A stretch of 25,278 nucleotides of DNA, taken from DASPGX01 sp035620375. GTDB lineage: Bacteria > Patescibacteriota > Minisyncoccia > 2-02-FULL-40-12 > GWA2-44-9. Below the pieces are notes generated by a model that saw nothing but the letters and a program-made list of their open reading frames with translations, was not told where the DNA came from and ran no database searches. Made by a program: the position numbers and the translations under genes. Shown piece by piece: positions 13,598 through 20,913 of the stretch. The stretch lies in contig DASPGX010000021.1 in the NCBI GenBank assembly GCA_035620375.1, forward strand, positions 1 to 25,278, read 5' to 3'. Each line of letters begins with the position of its first letter. The stretch's first letter is position 1.

Positions 13598-14067
13598 TCT
13601 GAACGTTTGCCCGTGCGCAGCGCGTCCGCCATCGCCAGCTCGTCGTAGATGCCGTCAATCAGGTCGTAGTCCTTCGCCTCGTCCAGACTCACCCAGTCGG
13701 CCTTGTCCGTCTCTCCCTCTTGCAAAATAACTTCGCCGGACACGTAGTCCGCCATGCAGGAGATTACCAGCGACGGTGCCCCGTCCGCATGGACGGTCGC
13801 CAATGACGTCACGTAGACGATATTGTCTATCTCCAGTCCCACTTCCTCGGCGACCTCGCGCCGGAGCGTGCGCTCCAGGACGTTGTACCAATAGTCCTTG
13901 GTGTCCTTGGGAAGTTTCAGATAGTCGTCGGTCTCCAGCTTCCCCCCGGGAACGGTCCACATGCCGGGAAAACGCTTCTTCGTTTCCGCCCGGCGCGTGA
14001 CCAGGTACTTCCCGTCCTTGACGATGATGGCCGTGATGACGACCTCGTGCAGATGTTGGTTTGCCAT
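13582..14067 (-). CDS. NUDIX hydrolase with an insertion in the NUDIX box
   Basis: About 161 residues from the ATG at 14067 (MANQHLHEVVITAIIVKDG). The NUDIX box is recognisable but split: it opens with WTVPGGKLE and closes with REVAEEVGLEI, and about 17 extra residues (a region containing DDYLKLPKD and DYWYNVLE) separate the two halves. The REVAEEVGL helix keeps the metal-binding glutamates. NUDIX enzymes cleave nucleoside diphosphates linked to another group. The start is chosen seven bases after the secA stop codon; a longer frame from 14190 runs back through secA and is not credible. The gene overlaps the following nucleotidyltransferase. Confidence 0.83.
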   Translation of the reverse strand: MANQHLHEVVITAIIVKDGKYLVTRRAETKKRFPGMWTVPGGKLETDDYLKLPKDTKDYWYNVLERTLRREVAEEVGLEIDNIVYVTSLATVHADGAPSLVISCMADYVSGEVILQEGETDKADWVSLDEAKDYDLIDGIYDELAMADALRTGKRSEWKRS

Positions 14068-14074
14068 ACACAAT

Positions 14075-16780
14075 CTACTCCCTGCCCGCCATATTGCGCT
14101 TGTGCTCCTCCGTGTCCAGCAGGCCGCACTTCTTGAATTTCTTCCCTGACCCGCACGGGCAGGGGTCGTTGCGCCCGGTCTTGTCGGCATGTTCTGCCTG
14201 CACGTGTTCGGTATGCACGCTGTCCGGATGCGCCGGCGTCCCTTGTGCTTCCGTCTCCGGCCGGCGTTCCTGCATGTTGCGCCGTTCCTGCGGCCGCATG
14301 ACCGTCACGCGGAAGATGATACCCGCGGCGCGCTGGCGCACGGTATCCAGGAGCGTGCCGTACAGCTTCTGCGCTTCAATCTTGTATTCCACCAGCGGGT
14401 CGCGCTGGCCGTACGCCCGGAGCTGGACGCTCTCACGCAGGTGTTCCATGCCCTCCAGGTGCTCCACCCAGACGTCGTCGATGGCGCGGAGCATGACCAG
14501 CTTCTCCAGCGGGCGCATCTGCTCTCCCTGTTCGGCCTCCTTGGCCGCGTACATCCGCTCCAGCTCCTCATCCAGGTATTCCAGGACATGGTCCGTGGAA
14601 TCGGTCGGCAGTTTGGGTGCCAGTTCCATGAGCTTGGTGTGAAGGTTCGCCGGGAACGGCGCCAAAGTTTTGAGCGACTCCACGACCTCCTCGGTGTCCA
14701 ACGTCCCGCTGACCGCGTCACGTCGCGCGAACACCTCCGCCCGCATCAGCTCCCGGAGCCATTCCAGCATCCGCTCACGGTTGGTCTCCGCGTGCAGAAC
14801 CTCGTGACGCAGGCGGTAAATCGCCGTGCGGTGGCGGTTCATCACGTCGTCGTATTCCAGAACGTACTTGCGGGCGTCAAAATGATGGCCTTCAATGCGG
14901 CCCTGCGCCTGCTCGATGGACCGGCTGACCATGCGGTTCTCTATGACGTCCTCCTCCGTCACGCCCAGCGTATCCATAAGCCGCTTGAGCCGGTCACCGC
15001 CGAAAATGCGTACCAGGTCGTCCTCGCAAGAGACGTAGAATTGCGAGGCGCCCGGGTCGCCCTGACGGCCTGCGCGGCCGCGGAGCTGGTCATCGATGCG
15101 CCGCGCCTCATGACGCTCCGTGCCCAGCACCATCAGCCCGCCAAGTTCGCGGACCTTCGCGGCATCCCCTTCGGCCGCCGGATTGCCGCCAAGGATGATG
15201 TCCACGCCGCGGCCCGCCATATTGGTGGCGACGGTGACCGCGCCGGGACGGCCGGCCTGTGCAAGGATTTCCGCTTCACGTTCGTGGTTCTTGGCATTCA
15301 GGACGTTGTGCGGGATTCCCGCCTGCGTCAGCAGGGCGCCGATGACTTCGTTCTTCTGGATGGACGCCGTACCGACGAGCACCGGCTGGCCCTTTTCGTG
15401 CAATGCGCGCACTTCGTTCACCAACGCGCGGAATTTTCCGTTCTCCGTCTTGTAGATGCGGTCCGGCAGGTCCGCGCGCACCATCGGCCGGTGCGTCGGC
15501 ACGACGACGACGTCCAGCTTGTACACCTTATGGAACTCCTCCGCGGAGGTCCGCGCCGTTCCGGTCATGCCCGCGAGCTTGTCGTACAGGCGGAAATAAT
15601 TCTGGAACGTGATGGTCGCAAGCGTCTTGGATTCCCGCTGGATGTTCACGCCCTCCTTGGCCTCCACCGCCTGGTGCAGACCGTCGGACCACCGCCGGCC
15701 CGGCATGAGCCGTCCGGTGAATTCGTCCACGATGACCACCTGACCGTCTTTGACCACATAGTCGCGGTCGCGCTTAAAGAGAACCTGCGCCCTCAGCGCC
15801 TGCTCCAGATGGTGCACGTACCGCGTGCCGCCTTCCTGATAGATGTCGCCCAGACCCAGGCGCTGCTGGACCTTCTCGATGCCGGAATCGGTGATGGACA
15901 CCGCCTTGCGCTTCTCGTCTACCGTGTAATCGGTCTCCTCGTTCAGCGCGGGCACCGCACGAGCGAATTGCTGATACAGCTTTCCGGACTCCTCGTCAGG
16001 AGCGGAGATGATGAGCGGCGTGCGCGCCTCGTCAATAAGGATGGAGTCCACCTCGTCCACGATGGCGAAGTGGTGGGTGTGTTCGGGCCGCTGGGCCATC
16101 TGCCGGACGGCGGACACCATGTTGTCGCGCAGATAATCAAAACCGAACTCGTTGTTCGTCCCATAGGTGATATCCGCCTCGTACGCCTGACGGCGCGGCA
16201 CAGGCCGCAGGAACTCGTGCGCAACGCGGAATCCGCCGGTTTCATCACGCTCCCTGTCCTCCGGGCCGTCCTCGGACTTGTGCGCGGGGTCGTAGACGAA
16301 CGCGGTCTCGTGATTGAGCACCCCCGTACTCATACCGAGCGCATGGTAAATCTGTCCCATCCAGGCGGCGTCACGGCGGGAAAGGTAGTCGTTTACCGTG
16401 ACCACGTGCACGCCCTTGCCCGTCAGGGCATTCAGATACACCGGAAGCGTCGCCACGAGTGTTTTTCCCTCACCCGTGCGCATCTGGGCGATGCGGCCGC
16501 GGTGCAGGACGACGCCGCCCATCAGCTGGACGTCAAAGTGCCGCTGCCCGAGGGTGCGGCGGGACGCTTCGCGCACGGCTGCAAAAGCCTCGGGAAGCAG
16601 GTCATCCAACGATTCGCCGCCGGACAAGCGCTCCCGGAACGCGGCGGTCAGACCACGTAGGTCGTCGTCAGACTTTCCCTGCAAACCGGCCTCAAGGGCA
16701 TTAATGCGCTCCACTAACGGGTGGAGGGTCGCGACATACCTGCTGTTCGCGTCACCGAAGATTTTGGACCAAAACGACAT
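14075..16780 (-). CDS. secA: Preprotein translocase ATPase SecA
   Basis: A 901-residue motor that drives secretory proteins through SecYEG. Walker A is MRTGEGKTLVA (residues 100-110), and Walker B lies in IVDEVDSILIDEARTPL (240-256). ITYGTNNEFGFDYLRDNM (204-221) is the SecA signature. The preprotein cross-linking domain, the second helicase domain (GRAGRQGDPGASQFYVS) and the C-terminal SEC-C region follow in the usual order. About 35 residues (roughly 162-196, rich in Asp, Glu and Arg) are inserted before the ITYGTNNE motif. The SEC-C motif reads NDPCPCGSGKKFKKCG, with three cysteines and no fourth ligand next to the last; H893 may substitute. The start codon lies 11 bases from a -10 box, without a ribosome binding site. 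Confidence 0.97.
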   Translation of the reverse strand: MSFWSKIFGDANSRYVATLHPLVERINALEAGLQGKSDDDLRGLTAAFRERLSGGESLDDLLPEAFAAVREASRRTLGQRHFDVQLMGGVVLHRGRIAQMRTGEGKTLVATLPVYLNALTGKGVHVVTVNDYLSRRDAAWMGQIYHALGMSTGVLNHETAFVYDPAHKSEDGPEDRERDETGGFRVAHEFLRPVPRRQAYEADITYGTNNEFGFDYLRDNMVSAVRQMAQRPEHTHHFAIVDEVDSILIDEARTPLIISAPDEESGKLYQQFARAVPALNEETDYTVDEKRKAVSITDSGIEKVQQRLGLGDIYQEGGTRYVHHLEQALRAQVLFKRDRDYVVKDGQVVIVDEFTGRLMPGRRWSDGLHQAVEAKEGVNIQRESKTLATITFQNYFRLYDKLAGMTGTARTSAEEFHKVYKLDVVVVPTHRPMVRADLPDRIYKTENGKFRALVNEVRALHEKGQPVLVGTASIQKNEVIGALLTQAGIPHNVLNAKNHEREAEILAQAGRPGAVTVATNMAGRGVDIILGGNPAAEGDAAKVRELGGLMVLGTERHEARRIDDQLRGRAGRQGDPGASQFYVSCEDDLVRIFGGDRLKRLMDTLGVTEEDVIENRMVSRSIEQAQGRIEGHHFDARKYVLEYDDVMNRHRTAIYRLRHEVLHAETNRERMLEWLRELMRAEVFARRDAVSGTLDTEEVVESLKTLAPFPANLHTKLMELAPKLPTDSTDHVLEYLDEELERMYAAKEAEQGEQMRPLEKLVMLRAIDDVWVEHLEGMEHLRESVQLRAYGQRDPLVEYKIEAQKLYGTLLDTVRQRAAGIIFRVTVMRPQERRNMQERRPETEAQGTPAHPDSVHTEHVQAEHADKTGRNDPCPCGSGKKFKKCGLLDTEEHKRNMAGRE

Positions 16781-16791
16781 GATGACGGCTC

Positions 16792-16800
16792 ATGATAGCA
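16792..16800 (-). promoter_or_regulatory. Extended -10 promoter of the secA operon
   Basis: On the minus strand TGC directly precedes TATCAT (16792-16797). No good -35 box is seen, as is usual for extended -10 promoters. Only 11 bases separate it from the secA ATG, predicting a leader of about 4-6 bases. Confidence 0.6.
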
Positions 16801-16827
16801 GAAAACGCCGAAATTGCGAGATATCCA

Positions 16828-16856
16828 TTGACGTTCCCCCGGAATTCAGGCGTAAT
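16828..16856 (+). promoter_or_regulatory. Possible promoter of the HELAH protein gene at 16887
   Basis: TTGACG (16828-16833) and CGTAAT (16851-16856) are 17 bases apart. The -10 match is modest, but the position agrees with the start at 16887 and its GGGAGG site. Confidence 0.4.
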
Positions 16857-16886
16857 GCATCATCAGTTCCTTCCGTGGGAGGCGGG

Positions 16887-17369
16887 ATGCGGTTTTCAAC
16901 GCACGAGCATGACGTCGAAATCGACGAGCGGGTATTCGCCGCGCTGTGCCATCTGCTGGCCGGACCGGAGGCTCGGGTGCCCGAATTGGAGGTTTCGGAC
17001 GAGATGTCGGAGGACAAGCACACGTTCCTCATCGCCGAGTTCATGCGTGAGGAGCACCGCATCAGGCTCTTCCGGCCCGGATTCGAATTCTGGTTCGTCC
17101 GCTTTCCTGATTCCGCGGAGGCGGCCGGCTCCGTCATGGCCCACGAGCTGGCCCACTTCATCTTCCTTACCTACCCCGACGGCAGTTTCGTATGCCGGCT
17201 GCACAACGGCGCCCAGCGGCTGGCAGAACGGCTCGAGTACATCGTCCCCGCCTGGATTCTGAAATTCATCATCAGCTTCCGTGAGTACGCGGCGAACCGC
17301 AAGGCCGCGGAATTCCTGAGGCGGCATCCGGAGAAGTTCAAACGGCTTGTCACCGTCACCGAGAAATGA
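16887..17369 (+). CDS. ImmA/IrrE-like HELAH metalloprotease domain protein
   Basis: A 160-residue protein with VMAHELAHFIFL (H86, E87, H90). A second conserved patch, FREYAANRKAAEFLRRHP (131-148), supplies the likely third ligand E133 in the ExxAN arrangement of ImmA/IrrE-like peptidases. Those proteins cleave regulators, but no helix-turn-helix partner gene is next to this one. The start at 16887 is supported by GGGAGG at 16877-16882; the frame extends further upstream over the secA promoter, which is unlikely to be translated. The gene is divergent from secA and convergent with the hibernation factor. It resembles the 156-residue HELAH gene at 9505 only in the zinc motif. Confidence 0.75.
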   Translation: MRFSTHEHDVEIDERVFAALCHLLAGPEARVPELEVSDEMSEDKHTFLIAEFMREEHRIRLFRPGFEFWFVRFPDSAEAAGSVMAHELAHFIFLTYPDGSFVCRLHNGAQRLAERLEYIVPAWILKFIISFREYAANRKAAEFLRRHPEKFKRLVTVTEK

Positions 17370-17371
17370 GC

Positions 17372-17400
17372 GAGGGCCCCGGCGGGGCCCTCTTTATCTT
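17372..17400. terminator. Bidirectional terminator
   Basis: GAGGGCCCC and GGGGCCCTC form a perfect 9-bp stem with a GGC loop (17372-17392), followed by TTTATCTTTATT. It serves the plus-strand HELAH gene and possibly the convergent gene ending at 17400. Confidence 0.85.
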
Positions 17401-17747
17401 TATTCCTCACGCGGACGGCGGTCCTTCTCCGTCATCTTCTCGCGATACTTTTTGAGCTGGCGCTGGAGTTCGTCTTTGACGTCGGTGATGGCGTACCGCA
17501 GGTCCTCATGCGTGCAGGAAGCGCGGAACAGGTCGTTGCTCTGGCCGACATGGATGTTCGCCTCCGCGTACCAGATGCGGCCCTTGTGATGGTGTTCACC
17601 GGGCTTGCCGATTTCCACGCGGGCCCGGATTTCATCGGACTGCCCCATGCCGGCCATCAGATGCTCCAGGTCGCCGATTTTCTCGTTCACGAATACGCGG
17701 AGCGGCTCGTCCAGTTCTATGTTTTTTGCGTAGATGTCGATATGCAT
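17400..17747 (-). CDS. hpf: Ribosome hibernation promoting factor / RaiA-type translation inhibitor
   Basis: A 115-residue protein of the HPF/RaiA (sigma-54 modulation) family. MHIDIYAKNIELDEPLRVFVNEKIGDLEHL is the usual first strand and helix; the second half has VEIGKPGEHHHKGRIWYAEANI and FRASCTHEDLRYAITDVKDELQRQLKKYREK, the characteristic Asp-rich helix followed by a basic tail. It binds the 30S decoding centre and idles ribosomes in starvation. It lacks the C-terminal dimerisation domain of long HPF, so it is the short form. The -10 box ends only seven bases before the ATG, so the mRNA is probably truly leaderless, which is notable for a protein that acts on the ribosome. Confidence 0.9.
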   Translation of the reverse strand: MHIDIYAKNIELDEPLRVFVNEKIGDLEHLMAGMGQSDEIRARVEIGKPGEHHHKGRIWYAEANIHVGQSNDLFRASCTHEDLRYAITDVKDELQRQLKKYREKMTEKDRRPREE

Positions 17748-17754
17748 ATGCCGA

Positions 17755-17782
17755 ATGATAATTGAAATGCCAAAAATGAAAA
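17755..17782 (-). promoter_or_regulatory. Promoter of the hibernation factor gene
   Basis: On the minus strand TTTTCA (17777-17782) and TATCAT (17755-17760) are 16 bases apart. The ATG at 17747 begins about where transcription should begin. The promoter lies directly against the stop codon of the upstream peptidase gene (17784). Confidence 0.55.
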
Positions 17783-17783
17783 G

Positions 17784-19487
17784 TTACCGCGTGATATCCA
17801 CGCCCGTCCGGTAAAACGCCGACTCGGCCTCGTTGACCGTGAAGATGGCGCCGGGGTCGCGGCCGGAACCGAGAAATACGCCCTCGGTCATGTTCAGCCA
17901 GTGCTTCGTGCCTTCCGGACGCACGGCAAACACGCGCTCGTCGTTGATGGTGCGGATGTAATTGGACGTTTTATACGAAAAGAATTTCTCGGAGCTCACG
18001 CGGAGGACCGGCCGGGACTGGAATCCGTACAGTTCCAGGACGCCCGGCGGCAGATATCGGCGGTACGGACCCCACACGACGTAGACGTCGCCGGGCGCAC
18101 CGTCGTAACTGATGAGGTCACCGTCCGCCGGGCTCCCGCTCCCCGGGGGCGTTATTCCGGCCGGTTCCGCCTCACCGCCGACGGACGCGGAAACTGCTAT
18201 GCCGCGCACAAGGATGTCGCGTTCTCGCACGGGGGTGGTCAGTCCGTGCGCGAGGGCCAGCCGCGCCGAACGGAGCCGTGCGGTCCCGGCAAGCGGCACG
18301 GACATCACATGTTCATCCGCGCCGAAACGGGACTGCACCACGCGCGAGGAGCCGTCCAGGTATTCGGCGATGAGCGACGCAACCCAGGACGTTCCCGCCT
18401 CACCGGCCAGCGAAACCCGGAGGTGTCCGGCCGAGGAGTCCGGCACGGACAGGTCCAGCCAATACGGCTGCCATTCCTGCAGGTCAACGGAGGTTCCCCG
18501 CGCACCTTCGCTCCGCAGCCTCAAATCGGCGGTGGCCCCCACGCGAATCATTCCGAGGTCGTTGTCCGCAAAACCGAACCGCCGGTCCGACGAGGAGTCG
18601 TTCAGGGACACGGCAACCATCCAGTCATTAAACACGTCGGGGAAGAGCCGCCCGTCCCCGCCACCCTGAAGTACCTCCTCCAGCGACCATGCGCCGGCAT
18701 TGCGGGTACGGATGGTCCCCGCAAGAAGTTCGGGTGAGTACTGCTCCACGAAATACTCGCCGAACACCGCGGCAATCGCATAGTCGACGGCCACGTTCGG
18801 CCAGTCGACCAGACTGTCCGAGGATTCCTGAAGGAAATGCAGAACCCGGCGCTGCAGCGCAGAGCCGCGGTAGGTGTCATTCTGGCCGGTATGCGTCACG
18901 TTGTATTCGCTCCGGACCTCATTCAGCCATACGTCGTCGCTCACCCGGAGGCTCAATTCCTTCCGGTTGAACGAGATGAGGTGCTGGAATTCGTGCGCGA
19001 TGTAATCCTTCGCGTTGCCGCCGACGCTCTGTACGGCCGCGTAGAACATTTCGCGCTCGTTGGAGTCGTCCGTGCGGGAACGGTCGTAACTGTGCCGACC
19101 GTTGAAGTACCCGCCGATGCCCGGACCGAGCTCCTCAAGAAAGACCGTGACCCGCGTATCACCGTCGACGCCGGGAATATTTTCGGTTCCCCATAGCTCG
19201 CGGCTCCGCGGATAAATGACCAGGTCGAATACCGACGCAAGCCTGTCCAGGTCCGCCATGAACAGACCCCGCTCCGCGGAGGTCAGCCGGTTGAAATACC
19301 GGTCGTCCACGTACCAGTACGCCGAAGTGCCGACGTGCCGGAGCGTACCGGAAACCGACAGTGCGCCCGACACATCATATTCGCGGTCCGTCGTGAAGCG
19401 CTCCGTATCGCCTACTGAATCGGCAGAAACGGCGGCGGGAACCAGTACGAACGCCGCCGTGATAAGTGCAAGAAAAAAGCGGTTCAT
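17784..19487 (-). CDS. Secreted M30/M6-like zinc metallopeptidase
   Basis: About 567 residues from the ATG at 19487, which gives a clean signal peptide (MNRFFLALITAAFVLVPAAVSA, cleavage near residue 22). The catalytic region has DYIAHEFQHLISFNRKE (H165, E166, H169), then VWLNEVRSEYN with E190 as the probable third zinc ligand. HEFQH followed by WLNE is the arrangement of hyicolysin-type (M30) and related peptidases. VTVFLEELGPGIGGYF (113-128) precedes it. The C-terminal 270 residues are beta-rich and include DLQEWQPYWLDLS, like an accessory jelly-roll domain. It is exported, probably by the Sec system, and may digest proteins at the cell surface. An in-frame ATG at 19499 abuts the -10 box and is less likely. 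Confidence 0.78.
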   Translation of the reverse strand: MNRFFLALITAAFVLVPAAVSADSVGDTERFTTDREYDVSGALSVSGTLRHVGTSAYWYVDDRYFNRLTSAERGLFMADLDRLASVFDLVIYPRSRELWGTENIPGVDGDTRVTVFLEELGPGIGGYFNGRHSYDRSRTDDSNEREMFYAAVQSVGGNAKDYIAHEFQHLISFNRKELSLRVSDDVWLNEVRSEYNVTHTGQNDTYRGSALQRRVLHFLQESSDSLVDWPNVAVDYAIAAVFGEYFVEQYSPELLAGTIRTRNAGAWSLEEVLQGGGDGRLFPDVFNDWMVAVSLNDSSSDRRFGFADNDLGMIRVGATADLRLRSEGARGTSVDLQEWQPYWLDLSVPDSSAGHLRVSLAGEAGTSWVASLIAEYLDGSSRVVQSRFGADEHVMSVPLAGTARLRSARLALAHGLTTPVRERDILVRGIAVSASVGGEAEPAGITPPGSGSPADGDLISYDGAPGDVYVVWGPYRRYLPPGVLELYGFQSRPVLRVSSEKFFSYKTSNYIRTINDERVFAVRPEGTKHWLNMTEGVFLGSGRDPGAIFTVNEAESAFYRTGVDITR

Positions 19488-19499
19488 CAGGTCCAGCAT

Positions 19500-19505
19500 A
19501 TCATA
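19500..19505 (-). promoter_or_regulatory. Possible -10 box of the secreted peptidase gene
   Basis: TATGAT on the minus strand lies 12 bases before the ATG at 19487, the same geometry as for secA and secD. No good -35 box is visible. An inverted repeat at 19518-19571 lies just upstream. Confidence 0.4.
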
Positions 19506-19517
19506 ATCCGTCGGAGC

Positions 19518-19571
19518 CTCCCGATTTTGTCCCGGGGGCCCGCGCATGCAGGGAGCGGGAAAAATCGGGAG
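19518..19571. repeat. Inverted repeat upstream of the secreted peptidase gene
   Basis: CTCCCGATTTT, GT, CCC (19518-19533) is the inverse of GGGAAAAATCGGGAG (19557-19571) apart from one extra base, with a 23-base loop. Its position just upstream of the possible -10 box would suit an operator or an upstream terminator. The 270 bases between 19488 and 19757 hold no gene; apart from this repeat and the terminator at 19669 I see nothing else in them. Confidence 0.5.
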
Positions 19572-19668
19572 CGAACGACTCCATGTTCCCTGGCACGGGA
19601 ATCATTGGGGCGGGAGCCGCTTTCCTTACCCGTGACCGGTGAGGAGGCAGGAGCACATCATATCAATC

Positions 19669-19695
19669 AAAAGCCCCGGTCCTTCGGACCGGGGC
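19669..19695 (-). terminator. Terminator of the UDP-sugar dehydrogenase gene
   Basis: GCCCCGGTCC (19673-19682) and GGACCGGGGC (19686-19695) form a 10-bp stem with a three-base loop. On the minus strand it is followed by TTTTGATTG. It lies about 60 bases after the stop codon at 19758. Confidence 0.85.
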
Positions 19696-19757
19696 GTGCG
19701 ACGCTGGAAGGGGCAAAGCCCCCCCAGACTGCGGGTATCATGATGAACCGCTTGGTC

Positions 19758-20771
19758 CTATCTGTTCCGGACGGGCTTTCGCTTCCGGAGCAGGAGTTCC
19801 CTGTTGTGCACGGAAACCTCGGGAATCGTCAGGTTCTGCTCGTCCAGGAGCGTCTCGTTGTACCGGTAGTTCGACTCCAGAAAGTCGATGGCCGCGTTGA
19901 TGGTTGCGATGCGGCCTCCCAGTTCCTCGGTGACCGGCTCGGAAGTCTGAATACCCATCTGCCGCATCAGGTCCGTGGCGTAGCGGATGAACGCGGCGGT
20001 GTCCTTGGGGAAGCAGTAGCCGCCGAACCCATGGTACGCACCGTGGTTCACGTCCAGCCAGGCAGGGCCGATGCGCAGGTCCGCCTCCAGCATGTCGCGG
20101 ACGTGCTCGTAGTCCACCGTTTCGCCCGTTACCTTGCCGTGCGTGTCGCACAGGTCGGCCAGGACGTTGGCGAACGAGACCTTCATCGACCCGAACACGT
20201 TGCTGGCGTACTTCACCATCTCCGCCTCGGTCGCCGTGACCACCTTCCTGCCGCCGTACACGGGCAGATCGGGCCGGCGGTACAGGCCCAGCGGCAGAAG
20301 GTTCAGCACGTCGATGGAGTACCGGGCGGACTGTTCCGTCACGCCGATAATCTGCCGGCTGGGCTTGATGAAGTCCGCCCACGCCTGCGACTCGGTCAGG
20401 AACTCGGGATTGAACATCAGGAACAGGTCCGGCCGCGCATTCTGGATGCGCTGGGTCGTCCCCGGCGGAACCGTGCTCTTGATGATGACGATGCGCCCCG
20501 GGGGGACGTCCCGCACCGCGGACTCCACGATGCCCGTATTACAGGAGCCGTCGGGGTTCGGGGGCGTCGGCACGCAGATGAAGACGACCCGTGCCTTGCC
20601 GACGTCGTCGAAGTACCCGAGCTTGGGGTCGGTGTCGTACAGGTACAGGTCCCGGCCGCGCTCATGGCCGCGGACCTCCTGGAACCACCGCATCAGCGGG
20701 GTACCGACCATGCCGACCCCCTTGATGCCGATACTCATGCGGCCCTCGCCCGCATCCGGTGAATCGGACAT
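19758..20771 (-). CDS. Short UDP-glucose/GDP-mannose dehydrogenase family protein
   Basis: About 337 residues from the ATG at 20771, which has GAAGGAGG five bases upstream. The N-terminal Rossmann domain carries GIKGVGMVGTP (residues 15-25), VVFICVPTPPNPDG, IIKSTVPPGTT and FNPEFLTES; the middle domain carries AEMVKYASNVFGSMKVSFANVL. GFGGYCFPKD holds the catalytic cysteine, C253. Family members oxidise a UDP-hexose to a UDP-uronic acid for surface glycans. Only about 84 residues follow the catalytic Cys, too few for the usual C-terminal UDP-binding Rossmann domain, so the protein is a shortened form. It is divergent from the sugar transferase gene, consistent with one glycan pathway. Confidence 0.85.
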   Translation of the reverse strand: MSDSPDAGEGRMSIGIKGVGMVGTPLMRWFQEVRGHERGRDLYLYDTDPKLGYFDDVGKARVVFICVPTPPNPDGSCNTGIVESAVRDVPPGRIVIIKSTVPPGTTQRIQNARPDLFLMFNPEFLTESQAWADFIKPSRQIIGVTEQSARYSIDVLNLLPLGLYRRPDLPVYGGRKVVTATEAEMVKYASNVFGSMKVSFANVLADLCDTHGKVTGETVDYEHVRDMLEADLRIGPAWLDVNHGAYHGFGGYCFPKDTAAFIRYATDLMRQMGIQTSEPVTEELGGRIATINAAIDFLESNYRYNETLLDEQNLTIPEVSVHNRELLLRKRKPVRNR

Positions 20772-20786
20772 GATTGCCTCCTTCAC

Positions 20787-20803
20787 GGTGAGCTTGTCGA
20801 ACC
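20787..20803. repeat. AGCTTGTCGAA-type short repeat in the dehydrogenase leader
   Basis: GGTGAGCTTGTCGAACC belongs by eye to the same family of short elements (containing GAGCxxGxCGAA) as the one at 23924-23948. On the minus strand it ends directly before the ribosome binding site of the dehydrogenase gene. Confidence 0.45.
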
Positions 20804-20846
20804 GTTACGACATGCCTCATCCGCCTTTTGTCCGTGAACTGGCCGC

Positions 20847-20874
20847 ATGATAGCAATCCGAAGGACCACCGCAA
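20847..20874 (-). promoter_or_regulatory. Promoter of the UDP-sugar dehydrogenase gene
   Basis: On the minus strand TTGCGG (20869-20874) and TATCAT (20847-20852) are 16 bases apart, with TGC before the -10 box. The ten bases TGCTATCATG are identical in the secA promoter. The predicted leader is about 70 bases. Confidence 0.6.
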
Positions 20875-20878
20875 GAAA

Positions 20879-20907
20879 TTGACTACATATTATATACAGT
20901 ATATAAT
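20879..20907 (+). promoter_or_regulatory. Strong promoter of the sugar transferase gene
   Basis: TTGACT (20879-20884) and a perfect TATAAT (20902-20907) are exactly 17 bases apart. A 23-base palindrome (20887-20909) covers the spacer and the -10 box. Transcription should begin near 20914, giving a leader of about 85 bases. Confidence 0.82.
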
Positions 20908-20909
20908 AT
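20887..20909. promoter_or_regulatory. Candidate operator palindrome over the sugar transferase promoter
   Basis: ATATTATATAC and GTATATAATAT are perfect 11-base inverted copies around a single A. The site overlaps the spacer and -10 box, as repressor sites often do. It also places a TATAAT on the minus strand at 20889-20894. Confidence 0.55.
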
Positions 20910-20913
20910 CCTT

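Noticed and set aside
14068..14190. Extended N-terminus of the NUDIX protein
   Set aside because: It reads through the 3' end of secA in another frame and adds low-complexity residues; the ATG at 14067 gives a standard NUDIX start.
14189..16660. An 823-residue open frame on the plus strand opposite secA
   Set aside because: It is the mirror of secA caused by high G+C codon use; the composition is biased to Arg/His/Val with no domain, ribosome binding site or promoter.
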